Assembly: GCA_036365515.1 (NCBI GenBank)
Contig: CM070874.1
Coordinates: forward strand, 215,378,942 to 215,442,941
Reading direction: 5' to 3'
Source: Torymus aiolomorphi
Lineage: Eukaryota; Arthropoda; Insecta; Hymenoptera; Torymidae
DNA length: 64,000 nt
Part shown: positions 11,072 through 21,984 of the stretch, piece after piece
How positions within the stretch are numbered: the first letter of the stretch is position 1
How the letters are laid out: each line of letters begins with the position of its first letter
Translations under genes and position numbers: made by a program
The notes under the pieces: generated by a model
What the model was told of the DNA's origin: nothing
The model's input: only the letters and a program-made list of their open reading frames with translations
Databases searched by the model: none

Positions 11072-12091
11072 TGTAACAGGATGGCTGCTGGGGAAAAATC
11101 CCGAAAAGCTACAGGCCAGCGATGCCCTAGAACACGGTGCCGCGGGTGTCAAACTAAAATTACTTGCCCGGGGATCTGCTTCTGTAATCCTGAAAACAAC
11201 GCGAAGATCGCACACGAACTTCGCTTTCCAACTAAATGGATCGCTGAGTAAAATACGCGCGCTCAAAGAGTAAAGCGCGCGGCCGCTAAGTTCAGCTATG
11301 AAAACGACCGGCGGAGTCGTTTTCCCGCGGAGGCGGCGGTATCCGGGAGAAGGTTAGGTTAAGGTCGATAAATGAAGAATAGCCTCAATTACTTCACAGA
11401 ACAATAACAAGGTCTATTCTTAAATTATTACAACATAAACGCGTCGCGTTGCGCGCCGACAAGAAGACGTGATCCGCTGACGGCGCGGGCGGATCAATGT
11501 ATTTATTCTCGCTGGGCCGGTGAACGCAACACCGGCCGCTCGTCGCAGCGAGCCGAAAATACAAATAAAACGCTGCGCGGAAAATACTCGAAGAGTCTTA
11601 CCGGGAGGGGAGTGCACTCCCCTCGTCGCTCGCTCACGAATCCGCTCCTGCGTCAGGCCTTATCCTCCGGTCGACTTCGGAGTGTTCAGGCCGAGTCTTA
11701 ACGTCCAGCGTTCACCTACAGACGCTTCGGATCCCAGGAGTGGCTCGTATTGCTCACGTGCGCTGCTCTTCGTGGTCGGTACGTGGACTGGTGCTGCGCT
11801 GCACCGGTGAGGACGCACGATACCGTTTTCTTCACGGACGATCAAAATTACTCGCGTACGCGCGGTTTGACAGCTCGAGAGAATCTGATTCAAAAATGAA
11901 TCCTGCGCTACTTTGCAACGGTCAAAGTCGCGCCTGCCCCGCGCGTAGCTAACGCAAATACATCGTCCGAGCGATGTCAACAAACGCTCGCGATACACGA
12001 ATTCGCGGGAACGAGAGCCTAACGGGTTCGATAGAATACGGAGGACCGAGATACTTATCTTCTCCGTATTTTATCTTGGAACCTCGTTATA
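11072..12091 (-). repeat. 5' LTR of the gag-only element
   Basis: It is 1020 bp and near-identical to 7277-8296. It is followed on + by ATAG, completing the 4-bp target duplication. Confidence 0.9.
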
Positions 12092-12095
12092 ATAG

Positions 12096-12190
12096 ACATG
12101 CATATATTGTCATAGAAAATTACCTTAACTGTTGTTTAATCGAGAGAAAAACTTCTACTTCATTTTAGTATAACTTCACAAGTTTTTACT
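12096..12190. repeat. Block C continued after the LTR insertion
   Basis: The sequence 'acatgcatatattgtcatag' and the following ~75 bp is an inverted match to about 15003-15095. This is the part of block C cut off by the LTR element. Confidence 0.75.
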
Positions 12191-12287
12191 TTACTGAATA
12201 GTAAGAGAAATTCACGATGAATAATATTTTTGTCAAACCTACATTACTGACACATAGTTCCATTATGAAACTGCATTAGGAATAATT

Positions 12288-13404
<1,117 letters not shown>

Positions 13405-14460
13405 GTATATAGTATTGGCTTCAAAATGTAATATGTTTGAACTTTCAGGATTGAATTCTTGAGTTTAAGTATTCAAAACTGATGAGTAATTAAAATAGTA
13501 TAAGAATATGTGGCGCTCCGATCGGGATAGCGTGTAGTGCAGTATGTATTCCGGCCGGGTCCAACAAGCTGTGTTATTAATTATAATTTAAATAACTGGA
13601 CAACATTAGAGTCTGAATGTAATAAATGCAAAGGAAAACTACAACGAAAAATTAATGTAAAAGTTGAAGAAAAAAAATGTCAATTTTACAATTACTGTTA
13701 TTTACAATAAATGAATGAAATGACATAGTAAAACTTAGTAACTGTAAAATAACAAATATTCGTAACACGTATGTAAATATTGACAACAAAATATATAACG
13801 TTTCGAATGCAATATTTCATCATGGCAATACCAATGATGAAGGACATTATACAAATATGTTATGAAAAAATAATACATGAATAAGAGTAGATGATTTGAA
13901 CGTTAACAAAAAAAATTGGACCAAATACAGTAAAGATAATAAATGTTTAAAAATTATATCTATTATAATCTATTATAATTATGAATTAAGCATTATGAAT
14001 GCATTATATTCTGCATTATTATAATTTATTTGTGAGTTATGAACTTTTTTAAAAAAAACACGTCTTTGTTAATAACAAAATAACAATGATAGCTGAAAAT
14101 TAATTTTTTCTTAAAAAATATGAATTATGAAATATAAAAAAAAAACACGTTTTTGTTAATAACAAAATAACCGTGATAGCTATTTGTTTTATTATAAAAT
14201 ATAGATATTGATATTTTACTTCTATTTCAAACGATAACTTTATTTATCCGCTCAAAATTTAAATAAAATTGATATAAATAAATAATAAATAAATAAATAA
14301 ATTTAAAAATTAACAATTTCTAATATTCATAAATGAATTTAATTATATTTATGCAATAAATTTTTTAAAAAATTATAAATTTTGTTATTAATAATTAATT
14401 AAAGGAATCAACAAATTACGGTTGAGGAAGCTACGGGCCAATGAATTGGCAGCGGTTTTT
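13405..14460 (-). repeat. Blocks B and A, inverted copies, with AT-rich filler
   Basis: 13405-13575 is the reverse complement of about 6715-6912. 14260-14460 is the reverse complement of about 6341-6540. Between them is AT-rich DNA with repeats of 'taacaaaataaccgtgatag' (near 14095 and 14160), related to the 'tatcacggttcttt' motif of family D. No gene is seen. Confidence 0.65.
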
Positions 14461-14477
14461 TTATATGAATATGAAAA

Positions 14478-14550
14478 ACACCGAGACCTGGAATCGAACC
14501 CGAGCCCACTAATTCATGAACCGCAGTCTTACACAACACCACGCCACACT
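14478..14550 (-). repeat. tRNA-related sequence (SINE head or tRNA relic)
   Basis: On the minus strand GGTTCGATTCC (complement of 14490-14500) matches the Pol III B-box consensus perfectly. It is preceded by a G/T-rich 'gtggcgtggtgttgtgtaag' at a plausible A-box distance. A clear acceptor stem is not evident, so this is more likely a tRNA-derived SINE fragment or tRNA pseudogene than a working tRNA. Confidence 0.5.
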
Positions 14551-15002
14551 TTATATTGAGAGATACTTTGTCTCATCTGCTTATGCTGCATCTTGATCAG
14601 TTGGTGATCATGTGATTTTTTATACTATCAAAAATTGTTACACTTTTATCTACTTTTGATATAATTATACCAATATAATTGATGAAAATATACTAAACAA
14701 TCTCTATAATACGTGTTTGTATCCGAATACTAATGATGAACATTACAATAATTTTCAAACAAACATTTTTATAATGTATATAAATAAATATAAATAATAA
14801 TAAATAAACCTTTTTTTACAGCTAGTTTCAAGTTCTATTATTATTTACTAGATTAACATTTAAATAAAATTAATTAAACGTAACAATTTATGTACATATT
14901 GTACATAGGTAGAAATGTTTGGAAAAAATTGTTTTTATAATTTAATTATAATCACGGTAGCAGAAATATAATTGTGAAATATGTAGATGAAAACACTTGT
15001 GA
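14551..15002. other. AT-rich DNA with no gene
   Basis: Very AT-rich with short 'aataaataaat' runs. No open frame or recognisable repeat boundary is seen. Confidence 0.5.
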
Positions 15003-15488
15003 AGCTATACTAAAATGAAGTAGAAGTTTTCCTCTCGATTGAACAACTGTTAAGGTAATTTTCTATGAAAATATATGCATGTCTATATAAAAGTTTTTCT
15101 CCGTGTGTAGATCTTATTGAATCTAAAATAAGCATTATTCCATACTAATTGTGACATGTAAACACAACACGTACAGTCATACAATAATATAGATCTCAGA
15201 ATCGAGTTTAGCTAATTAAAACTCGTCTACTAAATACATATATTAGTAGTTTAGTACAGTCAACTCCAGAATTTTTAAACGGCGTGCGGCGAGTTGGCAT
15301 GTTCTTACGTTCTCGGCCGAGTTGGCACGTTCTTACGCGCCGAGCTGAATTGGCACGTTCTTACGCGCCGAGCCGAGTTGGCACGTTCCTACGTACCGAG
15401 CTGAGTTGGCACGTTTTGACGCGCTGTGCCAAGTTGGCACGTTCTTACGCGCCGAGCTGAGTTGGAAGGTTCTTCCTCTCAGGCGACG
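15003..15488 (-). repeat. Block C inverted copy, preserving the empty LTR target site
   Basis: This is the reverse complement of 6913-7276 joined to 12096-12190, with no LTR element between. Around 15085-15105 the reverse complement reads 'tatatagacatgcatat', exactly the pre-insertion target of the gag-only element. It contains the 28-bp minisatellite at 15290-15475. Confidence 0.8.
15290..15475 (+). repeat. 28-bp minisatellite, second copy
   Basis: Six to seven units of 'gagttggcacgttcttacgc' plus 'gccgagct', with point variation between units. It is the inverted counterpart of 6925-7090. Confidence 0.85.
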
Positions 15489-16372
15489 ATATACTGATGA
15501 TAACATCATTGGAGTTATGAGTTTTTTTAAAAAACACGTTTTTGTTTTGATGGTAACTAAAGAACCGTGATAGATAGAAAATTAATTTTTTTAGAAAATA
15601 TAGATATTTTAATTCTCTTTCGAATGCCACCCACCCCATTCATATATATAGAGCCGTTATTGAGGAATTACGATTTTTAAAAAATGTCAAAAAATTTTTA
15701 ACCTCAAATATCGCTGAAATTTATGAATCAATCATTTTGCCCAAAGAACTCGACCGAGGACTATAAAAAATCTATCTCTAAAGGGAACTTTGAAGCCATT
15801 AAGTCAATTTTACTCTTGTAATCGTTGGACATACAAAACTGATTTTTTTCATTTTCAATTTTTTACTCAATATCTATCCTACAGAATGTATTCAAATTTT
15901 AATAGATTATAGCTATTTATATTCTGTATTATCATGATTTTTCTCAAAAAAATTGACCGTTAAGTTTAGGAGTTATAAGGTTATAAAAAAAAACACGTTT
16001 TTATTAATAACAAAAGAACCGTGATAGCTAGAAACTTTTTTTTTTTTTAGAAAATATAGGTATTTTAATTCTCTTTCGAACGCTACCCATCAGATTCGAA
16101 TAACTCGATCGTATCATTAAAAAAATCAAAAACCAGTTTTGAGAAAATTGAAAATTTGAAGAAAAAAACCAAAACTCATCGTCCCAATCAAAAAGCGGAT
16201 TTTTGACCCGCCATCACGCAAAAAGAACAAAAAAAATGAAGCTGAGATCCAGGCGCGCACACACACACACACACACAGACACACACACACACACACACAC
16301 ACACGCACGCACTCACGCACACACACACACATACACACACACACACATACACATACACATACACACACACAC
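15489..16372 (-). repeat. Family D repeat, copy 2, first part
   Basis: It is an inverted copy of 12613-13404, starting 'actgatgataacatc' and running to 'gctgagatccaggcgcg'. It is followed by an (AC)n tract (about 16257-16372) where the first LINE inserted. The remainder of this copy is at 20281-20378 and 25257-25542. Confidence 0.75.
16257..16372 (+). repeat. (AC)n microsatellite, 5' flank of LINE A
   Basis: About 115 bp of AC with interruptions such as GCAC and ATAC. The next bases are the 5' end of LINE A. Confidence 0.95.
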
Positions 16373-16375
16373 CCC

Positions 16376-17054
16376 GTGTCGAGTTGCTCCCGTGTCGAGT
16401 TGCTAGTCTCGCATCAGGCGCCTCCCCAGGTGGCGGATAGGGGAAAGCTCGTCAGATATGAAGGGCACCGGGGAAATAAAATACCCGGGGTGGACCAAAA
16501 CTGGCTAGAGGAAGGCACCCCAAATAACAAACCAACCATGGACGTAGTGAATGAGAGATACGCATTACCCCAAGTGGGTGCCCTCAATGGAGGGGTTAAT
16601 CCCACCACCGATTCCGATCGGGTGAAAGCCCCGGTGGTCGGTGCAGGCTTGACGGATTTTGGGGGGAGCCACATACACTATACCAGGAATAAGATGGAAG
16701 AAGAAGACGAAGTAAGCCAGGATAGCGCAGATGCAGCTGCCTTCCGAACCCTACAAACAAAGGTAGAGGCTCTGGTGGACTTTATTCTAGATAAAAAGAA
16801 CATTCACAATGTGCTCAAGTCAAACTAGAAAACTCAGAATAGGATGGGTCAATTGGCGGGTCCGGTTACGTGAAACAGTGACGCGTTGCTTCAAGTGCCA
16901 TGAAATCGGACACCTGGCACGGAATTGTAAGAGTGTAATTGACCGGTCGTCCCTGCGCTTCAAGTGTAAAACCGAGGGTCACAAGGCAGTGAACTGCCCG
17001 ACCAACAACGAGCAGGTAACGATGGAGGTCGTAACAACAAACAACGATGGCTAA
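16376..17054 (+). pseudogene. LINE A ORF1 remnant (internally deleted gag-like protein)
   Basis: The first 150-codon frame (to 16828) matches the N-terminal part of LINE B ORF1: shared TDSDRVKAPVVGAG and DFGGSHIHY, then a VEAL-V-FILDKKNIH helix. The match then jumps to the C-terminal segment, where IGWV is followed by two CCHC-type knuckles (CFKCHEIGHLARNC and a second FKCKTEGHKAVNC lacking its first Cys). About 850 bp corresponding to the basic middle of LINE B ORF1 is missing. The last codons overlap the ORF2 start (ATGGCTAA). It is not expected to make a working RNA-binding protein. Confidence 0.75.
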
Positions 17055-20000
17055 AGTGCTTCAAATCAACATGAACCACTGTGCAGTAGCCCATATCTTG
17101 CTGTCCCAATTGATCCGAGAGGAGAAGGCGGACATAGTAATCATCAGTGAGCAGTACAGGGACAAAAATGAACCAAACTGGGTAAGGGATCGTGCCAGCA
17201 CGGCGGCCATCTGGATATGCGGAGAACTCCACATATCCAAAAAAAATGGACGTCTTTCAGCCCAAATTCACCTGGGTTGAAGAATCCGGTATAAGATTAT
17301 ACAGCTGCTACCTACCACCCAGCGACTCAATAGAAGAGTTCGAATGATCCCTAGATGCTATCGTCACTAGCGTTAGAACCTCCACGCTGCCAGTCGTAAT
17401 CGAGGGGGACTTTAACGCTTGGGCAATTGAGTGGCGAAGCAAGAAAACGAACAACCGCGGCCACGCACTGCTTGAGACCTTCGCGATACTAGAGCTAGAG
17501 ATTGCTAACATAGGGACAAAGCCGACCTACACTAAAGGACGAAAGTCTTCCATAGTTGATCTGACCTTTGTCGACCCCAGATTAAGTTGGGAAGGCTCAT
17601 ACTGGCAAGTCAGTGATCGGTACACTGGCAGCGATCACCGAGCTCTCACATACCAGCTCCACCCGACAGGCAAAAGAGCGAATATGACCCGGATGCCGAA
17701 GAGAGAGAAATGGGCACCAGCTACTTTCGACAGGCAAGCTTTTCTCTGCTTTTTGGAAGGAGCATCTGTCGAAGGAACAGCTGAGGTTAGGGCTCAAAGC
17801 CTCTCGGAGACCATCACAGCGGCATGCGATGCCACGATGTCCACAAGGACGAACCACCGGGGATGCTTACCAGTCTACTGTTGGAACAAGGAGATTGCGG
17901 TAATACGTAAAGAGTGTCTTCGTGCTAGGAGGCTGCACCAAAGGGCAGTCCGTGGACCGCTGTATGATCAATTAACAACTAGATATGAGCAAAAGAGGAA
18001 AGAGCTGAAAATTGCCATCAAGACAGCCAAAAGAAAGTGTTGGCAGGACTTCTGCGAGGAAGTGGACAGTGACCCGTGGGGACGGCCGTACAAAACGGTC
18101 ATAAATAAAATTAATCCCAGAGGCACCAATGCTCCCTCCTGTCCAACCTTTCTTGATAGAGTAGTCCAAAATTTATTCCCACAACACCAGGAACGGCAAC
18201 ATGGCACTGGTCTAACGGAAAGAATCGGTACAGCCGAGCCAACAGCAGTCACCGAATCAGAAGTGAAGATAGCGGCCAAAAAGATTGCCATAAGAAAGGC
18301 CCCAGGACTGGACGGCGTTTCTGGTGTAGCTATAAAGACTGCAGCTCTAGAAGTTCCTTGCATATTCAAGGACACTTTCAATGCATGCCTAAGTGAAGGA
18401 ATATTCCCGACACAGTGGAAGATACAGAGGATGGTACTCCTTCCTAAGGGAAATAAACCCCCGGATGAACCATCCGCGTATCGACCACTCTGCATGTTGG
18501 ATATAGTCGGAAAATTGTTTGAACGTATCATATCCGTCAGACTGGAGGCGGCTATACAAAAGATCGGCGGCTTGTCTGATAACCAATTCGGCTTTAGAAA
18601 GGGTCGATCAACGATCGATGCTATCGATAGGGTGGTGTCAGTAGCTGAGAACGCCATTAGTGGTAGCCGGTGCACAAAACGCATGTGTGCTATAATTGGT
18701 TTAGATGTACGGAACGCGTTTAACACGGCCAGATGGGATAAAATCATGCTCGCATTGGAAGACCTAAGCGTGCCACTGTACCTTCGAAGAGTAATCTCGA
18801 GTTACCTAACTGACCGCACGCTTCTCTATGATACCAACGACGGTATGCATTCTTATAAGATCACAGGAGGCGTGCCACAGGGCTCTGTACTAGGATCCCC
18901 AATCTGGAACATCATGTACGACAGATTGCTTAGGCAACTGCTCCCACATGGGGTGTCGATAGTAGCTTACGCAGATGATATTGCTCTCATTATCGTTGGG
19001 AAAACCATCGAAGATCTGCAATACCTCGGAGATACGGCAATCGAGATAGTAGGAGATTGGCTGAGCGACCATGGACTCAGTCTTGCTGCCGAAAAGACCG
19101 AGGCAGTACTCATTGCCAGAACAAAAAAGAGAGTCTACGCCACTTTCACGGTCAACGACGAGAAGATCAAGACAGGGGACACCATGAAGTACCTAGGAGT
19201 TACATTAGATGCGCGGATGTCGTTCAAAAACCACCTTAGGAACGCAGGATTAAAGGCATCAAAAGTGGCTCGAGCACTCGCAAGCATCATGCCAAACATA
19301 GGAGGGCCGAAGCAGCCACGACGGTTGCTTCCTTCATCGGTGGTTTATTCCGTGATTCTATACGGAGCCCCCATCTGGGCTAATGCTATACGTAGTAACC
19401 CAAGCTATGGTGCAGCTTGCCGAAGGGCCTGCAGGACAATCGTGCTGAGAGTCGCCTGCGCCTACCGTACCGTGTCAGACATCGCTCTCTCGGTAGTCAC
19501 CGGACTGCCACCCTTGGACCTAATGGCATGTGAGAGAGCTGAGGTGTACCGTGGAGGAGTGATAAGAGAGGAGGGCGAACTTGATCAGGGACCACGTCAA
19601 AACCGATGGTCCAGGAAGACTGTGGAAGAGTGGCAGCGCCGATGGGATATAGCAGATAAAGGTCGGTGGACCCATCGCATTATTCCATGTGTCGTGGAGT
19701 GGACGGAGAGGAGACACGGACTCGAGACCTTTCATCTCACCCAGGTACTAACTGGGCATGGCTGCTTTCGCAGCTACCTGAAGAGAATTGGAGTGTACGA
19801 AAGCGCGGAGTGCCCAACATGTCCTGAAAGTGATGAGGACGTTGGACACGCTTTGTTCGTATGCCCCAGGTTTCGGGAAGAGAGAGAAAGGTTTCAGGCC
19901 TTATGGGAAGGCCCCCTAACTCCCGAGGGCATCGGGAGATGCTTACTCTCTTCACAGAGAGGATGGGATGCTGTGATTGGTCTCGTCACCGAGGTGGTGG

Positions 20001-20071
20001 ACAGATTGAACTCCATAAGGCGAGAAGAAGAAAGAAGAGAAAACCGTCTTACAGAGGACCAGGCGGGGTAG
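17047..20071 (+). pseudogene. LINE A ORF2: endonuclease and reverse transcriptase, two lesions
   Basis: It begins MAKVLQINMNHCAVAHILLS, the start of an R1-type AP-endonuclease. The frame shifts near 17250 and then has one TGA at 17345-17347. From there it is open to 20071, including GDFNAW and SDHRAL endonuclease motifs upstream of the reading frame's first ATG at 17684. RT motifs follow: APGLDG, QGSVLG, and catalytic YADD around 18970. The C-terminal region has GHGCFRSYL and a CPTCPE...GHALFVC zinc knuckle typical of the R1 clade. The encoded protein would nick target DNA and copy element RNA onto the nick. The lesions cut the endonuclease domain, so this copy should be inactive. Confidence 0.85.
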
Positions 20072-20280
20072 AGGGCCGTAGAGGCTGCGACTGCCCTCCG
20101 CGAAGTAATGCCTAACGGCGGTTTCTGCGGTGGGAATTACAGTCGGGGGGAGGCCCTGCTATAGAACAACAGCAGGGGGTTTTAGTAGGTATTGCCAGAA
20201 ATGGTCGAGTCCTACATAACATTTCGTATGCGTAAATGCATTTTTCCTAACCTCCTCAAAAAAAAAAAAAAAAAAAAAAA

Positions 20281-20378
20281 CATACACACACACACACCCA
20301 CACCCAAAACCATACAGACATTTTTCAAAAACCATGTATTTTGATTCCTAACACCTCGGAACACAATTATAACATGTT
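20281..20378 (+). repeat. CA tract and host flank between LINEs A and B
   Basis: A short CA tract (20281-20305) is followed by family D sequence. 20319-20378 ('catttttcaaaaaccatg' onward) is repeated at 25433-25492 with one clear mismatch, flanking LINE B on both sides. Confidence 0.8.
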
Positions 20379-20490
20379 TCGAGTTGCTAGTCTCGCATCA
20401 GGCGCCTTCCCAGGTGGCGAATAGGAGAAAGCTCGTCAGATATGAAGGACGCCGGGGAAATAAAATACCCGGGGCGAACCAAAACTAGCT

Positions 20491-21984
20491 ATGGGAAGGC
20501 ACCCCGAACACAAACCAATCATGGACGTAGTGAATGAGACATATGAATTACCCCAACTGGGTGTCCTCAGTAGAGGGGTTAATCGCACCACCGATTCCGA
20601 TCGGGTGAAAGCCCCGGTGGTCGGTGCAGGCTCCACGGATTTTGGGGGGAGCCACATACACTATAGAGATGATAAACTTTTGTCCCTTACTGCGGCTCAA
20701 AAGACGAGCGAAGAGGCAAAGATGGAAGTAGTGTACGAAATGGAAGACCAAGGAAAGGAGCAGGATAAAGAGACTTGGTCGTTAAAGCTCCTTAAAGAGA
20801 AAGTCGAAGCTTTGGTGGCGTTTATCTTGGATAAGAAAAACATACACACAGAGTTGAAGACTATGGCAAAGGATACTAGCAGAGCACTGAAGGAATTTAC
20901 GAAGCCCAAAGCAGGTACTCAGTCGAAGATCAGAAGTAGCAAGGATCGAGAGAACCAAACTTCTCCCTCCTTCGTCCAGAGACAGATGGAGCAGACTCCT
21001 AACAAGCGTTGGAGAACATCACCGATGCAGGACACGACGATCAGGAAGAAGACGAAAAGGGCGGCAACGACGCAGTCCTCACCGCCCACCCTGGCCAGAG
21101 AGACACCTTGGGAGGTGGCTGGAACACGGAATACTAAGAGGAAGAAGAAGAATAAAGAGGAAAACAAAGGGAACAATGGTACCTTAAGTCAAAAAGGCAC
21201 CAGAAACCAAAGACCGCCACGGACAAGACCAACCCGACCGGATGCCCTTATTATAGGGGCTGCCGACGGTGAGTCATATGCTGATATCTTGAGGAAGATG
21301 AAGGCAGATCCAAAACTGAAGGTAGTTAGCGAAAGCGTAAACAGGGTGCGCAAGACGGGGGCTGGAGATCTTCTTCTGGAACTTCAACGCACAGCAGAAG
21401 GGAAGGCAACGGAACCACAACAAGTGGTACAAGGAGTGCTAGAAGAGGGTACCAAATTAAGGACCCTACAAGACGTAGGAGCCTTTGAAATAAAGGACCT
21501 TGATGTACTAACTAGCAAGGAGGACATTGTAGAGGCGGTACGCAATGAATTCCACGATAGCGGCCTATCCCCAGCTGAGGAGATGATAATAAAGTCATTG
21601 CGGAAGGCATACGGTGATACGCAGACGGCTGTCATTCAAATGCCATCAAAAATGGCTCAACAGATGATAGTAAAGCAGAAAATCAGGATAGGCTGGGTAG
21701 TATGCAGAATACGAGAGATGAAGCGGAACGCACGTCCACTTCGCTGTTATAAATGTCTAGGATTTGGACATATCGGCAAAAATTGCACAATAACACAGGA
21801 TCGGAGTAACCTCTGTTACAAGTGTGGAACCGAAGGGCATAAAGTAAGAGACTGTGAAAACAAACCGAGCTGCGTACTCTGCCAGGACAAAGGTGCAGTA
21901 GGAAAAATGGACCATGCTGTCGGTAGTTATGCATGCCCAGTCTACCGAGCGGCAGTAGCAGTACTAGATAGACGAAAAAAATGA
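20491..21984 (+). CDS. LINE B ORF1: RNA-binding gag-like protein with CCHC knuckles
   Basis: An uninterrupted 497-codon frame. The N-terminal part has a short helical LKLLKEKVEALVAFILDKKN segment. Residues ~125-250 are very basic and Lys/Arg/Thr-rich. Residues ~250-400 have the mixed charge of an RNA-recognition-like domain. The C-terminus carries CYKCLGFGHIGKNC and CYKCGTEGHKVRDC knuckles plus a third CVLCQ-type motif. This matches the ORF1 of R1-clade LINEs, which binds element RNA in the ribonucleoprotein. The stop TGA overlaps the ORF2 ATG (ATGA at 21981-21984), implying coupled translation. The ATG at 20491 is the first in frame after the 5' end, but a downstream start is possible. It looks intact although its partner ORF2 is broken. 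Confidence 0.85.
   Translation: MGRHPEHKPIMDVVNETYELPQLGVLSRGVNRTTDSDRVKAPVVGAGSTDFGGSHIHYRDDKLLSLTAAQKTSEEAKMEVVYEMEDQGKEQDKETWSLKLLKEKVEALVAFILDKKNIHTELKTMAKDTSRALKEFTKPKAGTQSKIRSSKDRENQTSPSFVQRQMEQTPNKRWRTSPMQDTTIRKKTKRAATTQSSPPTLARETPWEVAGTRNTKRKKKNKEENKGNNGTLSQKGTRNQRPPRTRPTRPDALIIGAADGESYADILRKMKADPKLKVVSESVNRVRKTGAGDLLLELQRTAEGKATEPQQVVQGVLEEGTKLRTLQDVGAFEIKDLDVLTSKEDIVEAVRNEFHDSGLSPAEEMIIKSLRKAYGDTQTAVIQMPSKMAQQMIVKQKIRIGWVVCRIREMKRNARPLRCYKCLGFGHIGKNCTITQDRSNLCYKCGTEGHKVRDCENKPSCVLCQDKGAVGKMDHAVGSYACPVYRAAVAVLDRRKK

Larger units (their letters stand above)
7277..12091 (-). mobile_element. Gag-only, non-autonomous LTR retrotransposon
   Basis: Two direct repeats of exactly 1020 bp (7277-8296 and 11072-12091) flank a 2775-bp interior. 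The element reads on the minus strand: a TGGCGCC-type primer site abuts the right LTR, a purine tract abuts the left LTR, and one gag-like frame lies between. There is no protease, reverse transcriptase or integrase anywhere in the interior, and no space for them, so it must be mobilised by another element. The target duplication ATAG lies at 7273-7276 and 12092-12095. The uninterrupted target is preserved in the inverted block C copy near 15090-15105. The LTRs differ at only a small number of positions, so the insertion is fairly recent. LTR length and primer site suit a Ty3/gypsy relative, but with no pol this is inference. Confidence 0.88.
16373..20280 (+). mobile_element. R1-clade LINE A inserted in an (AC)n tract
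   Basis: A non-LTR retrotransposon about 3.9 kb long. It has an ORF1 remnant with CCHC knuckles, an ORF2 with endonuclease, reverse transcriptase and a C-terminal CCHC motif, a 3' UTR of about 200 bp and a 22-base A run. Both flanks are AC/CA microsatellite. The 5' end carries 'cccgtgtcgagttgct' twice in tandem. It starts almost identically to LINE B but differs in the 3' UTR. The R1 clade includes families such as Waldo and Mino that target (ACAY)n or (AC)n repeats, which fits this location. An internal ORF1 deletion and two ORF2 lesions make it defective. Confidence 0.85.

Noticed and set aside
14478..14550. Functional tRNA gene
   Set aside because: The B box is perfect, but no good acceptor stem or cloverleaf could be drawn, so it is listed only as tRNA-related.
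17968..18747. 259-codon minus-strand frame opposite the reverse transcriptase
   Set aside because: It is an antisense shadow of LINE A ORF2.
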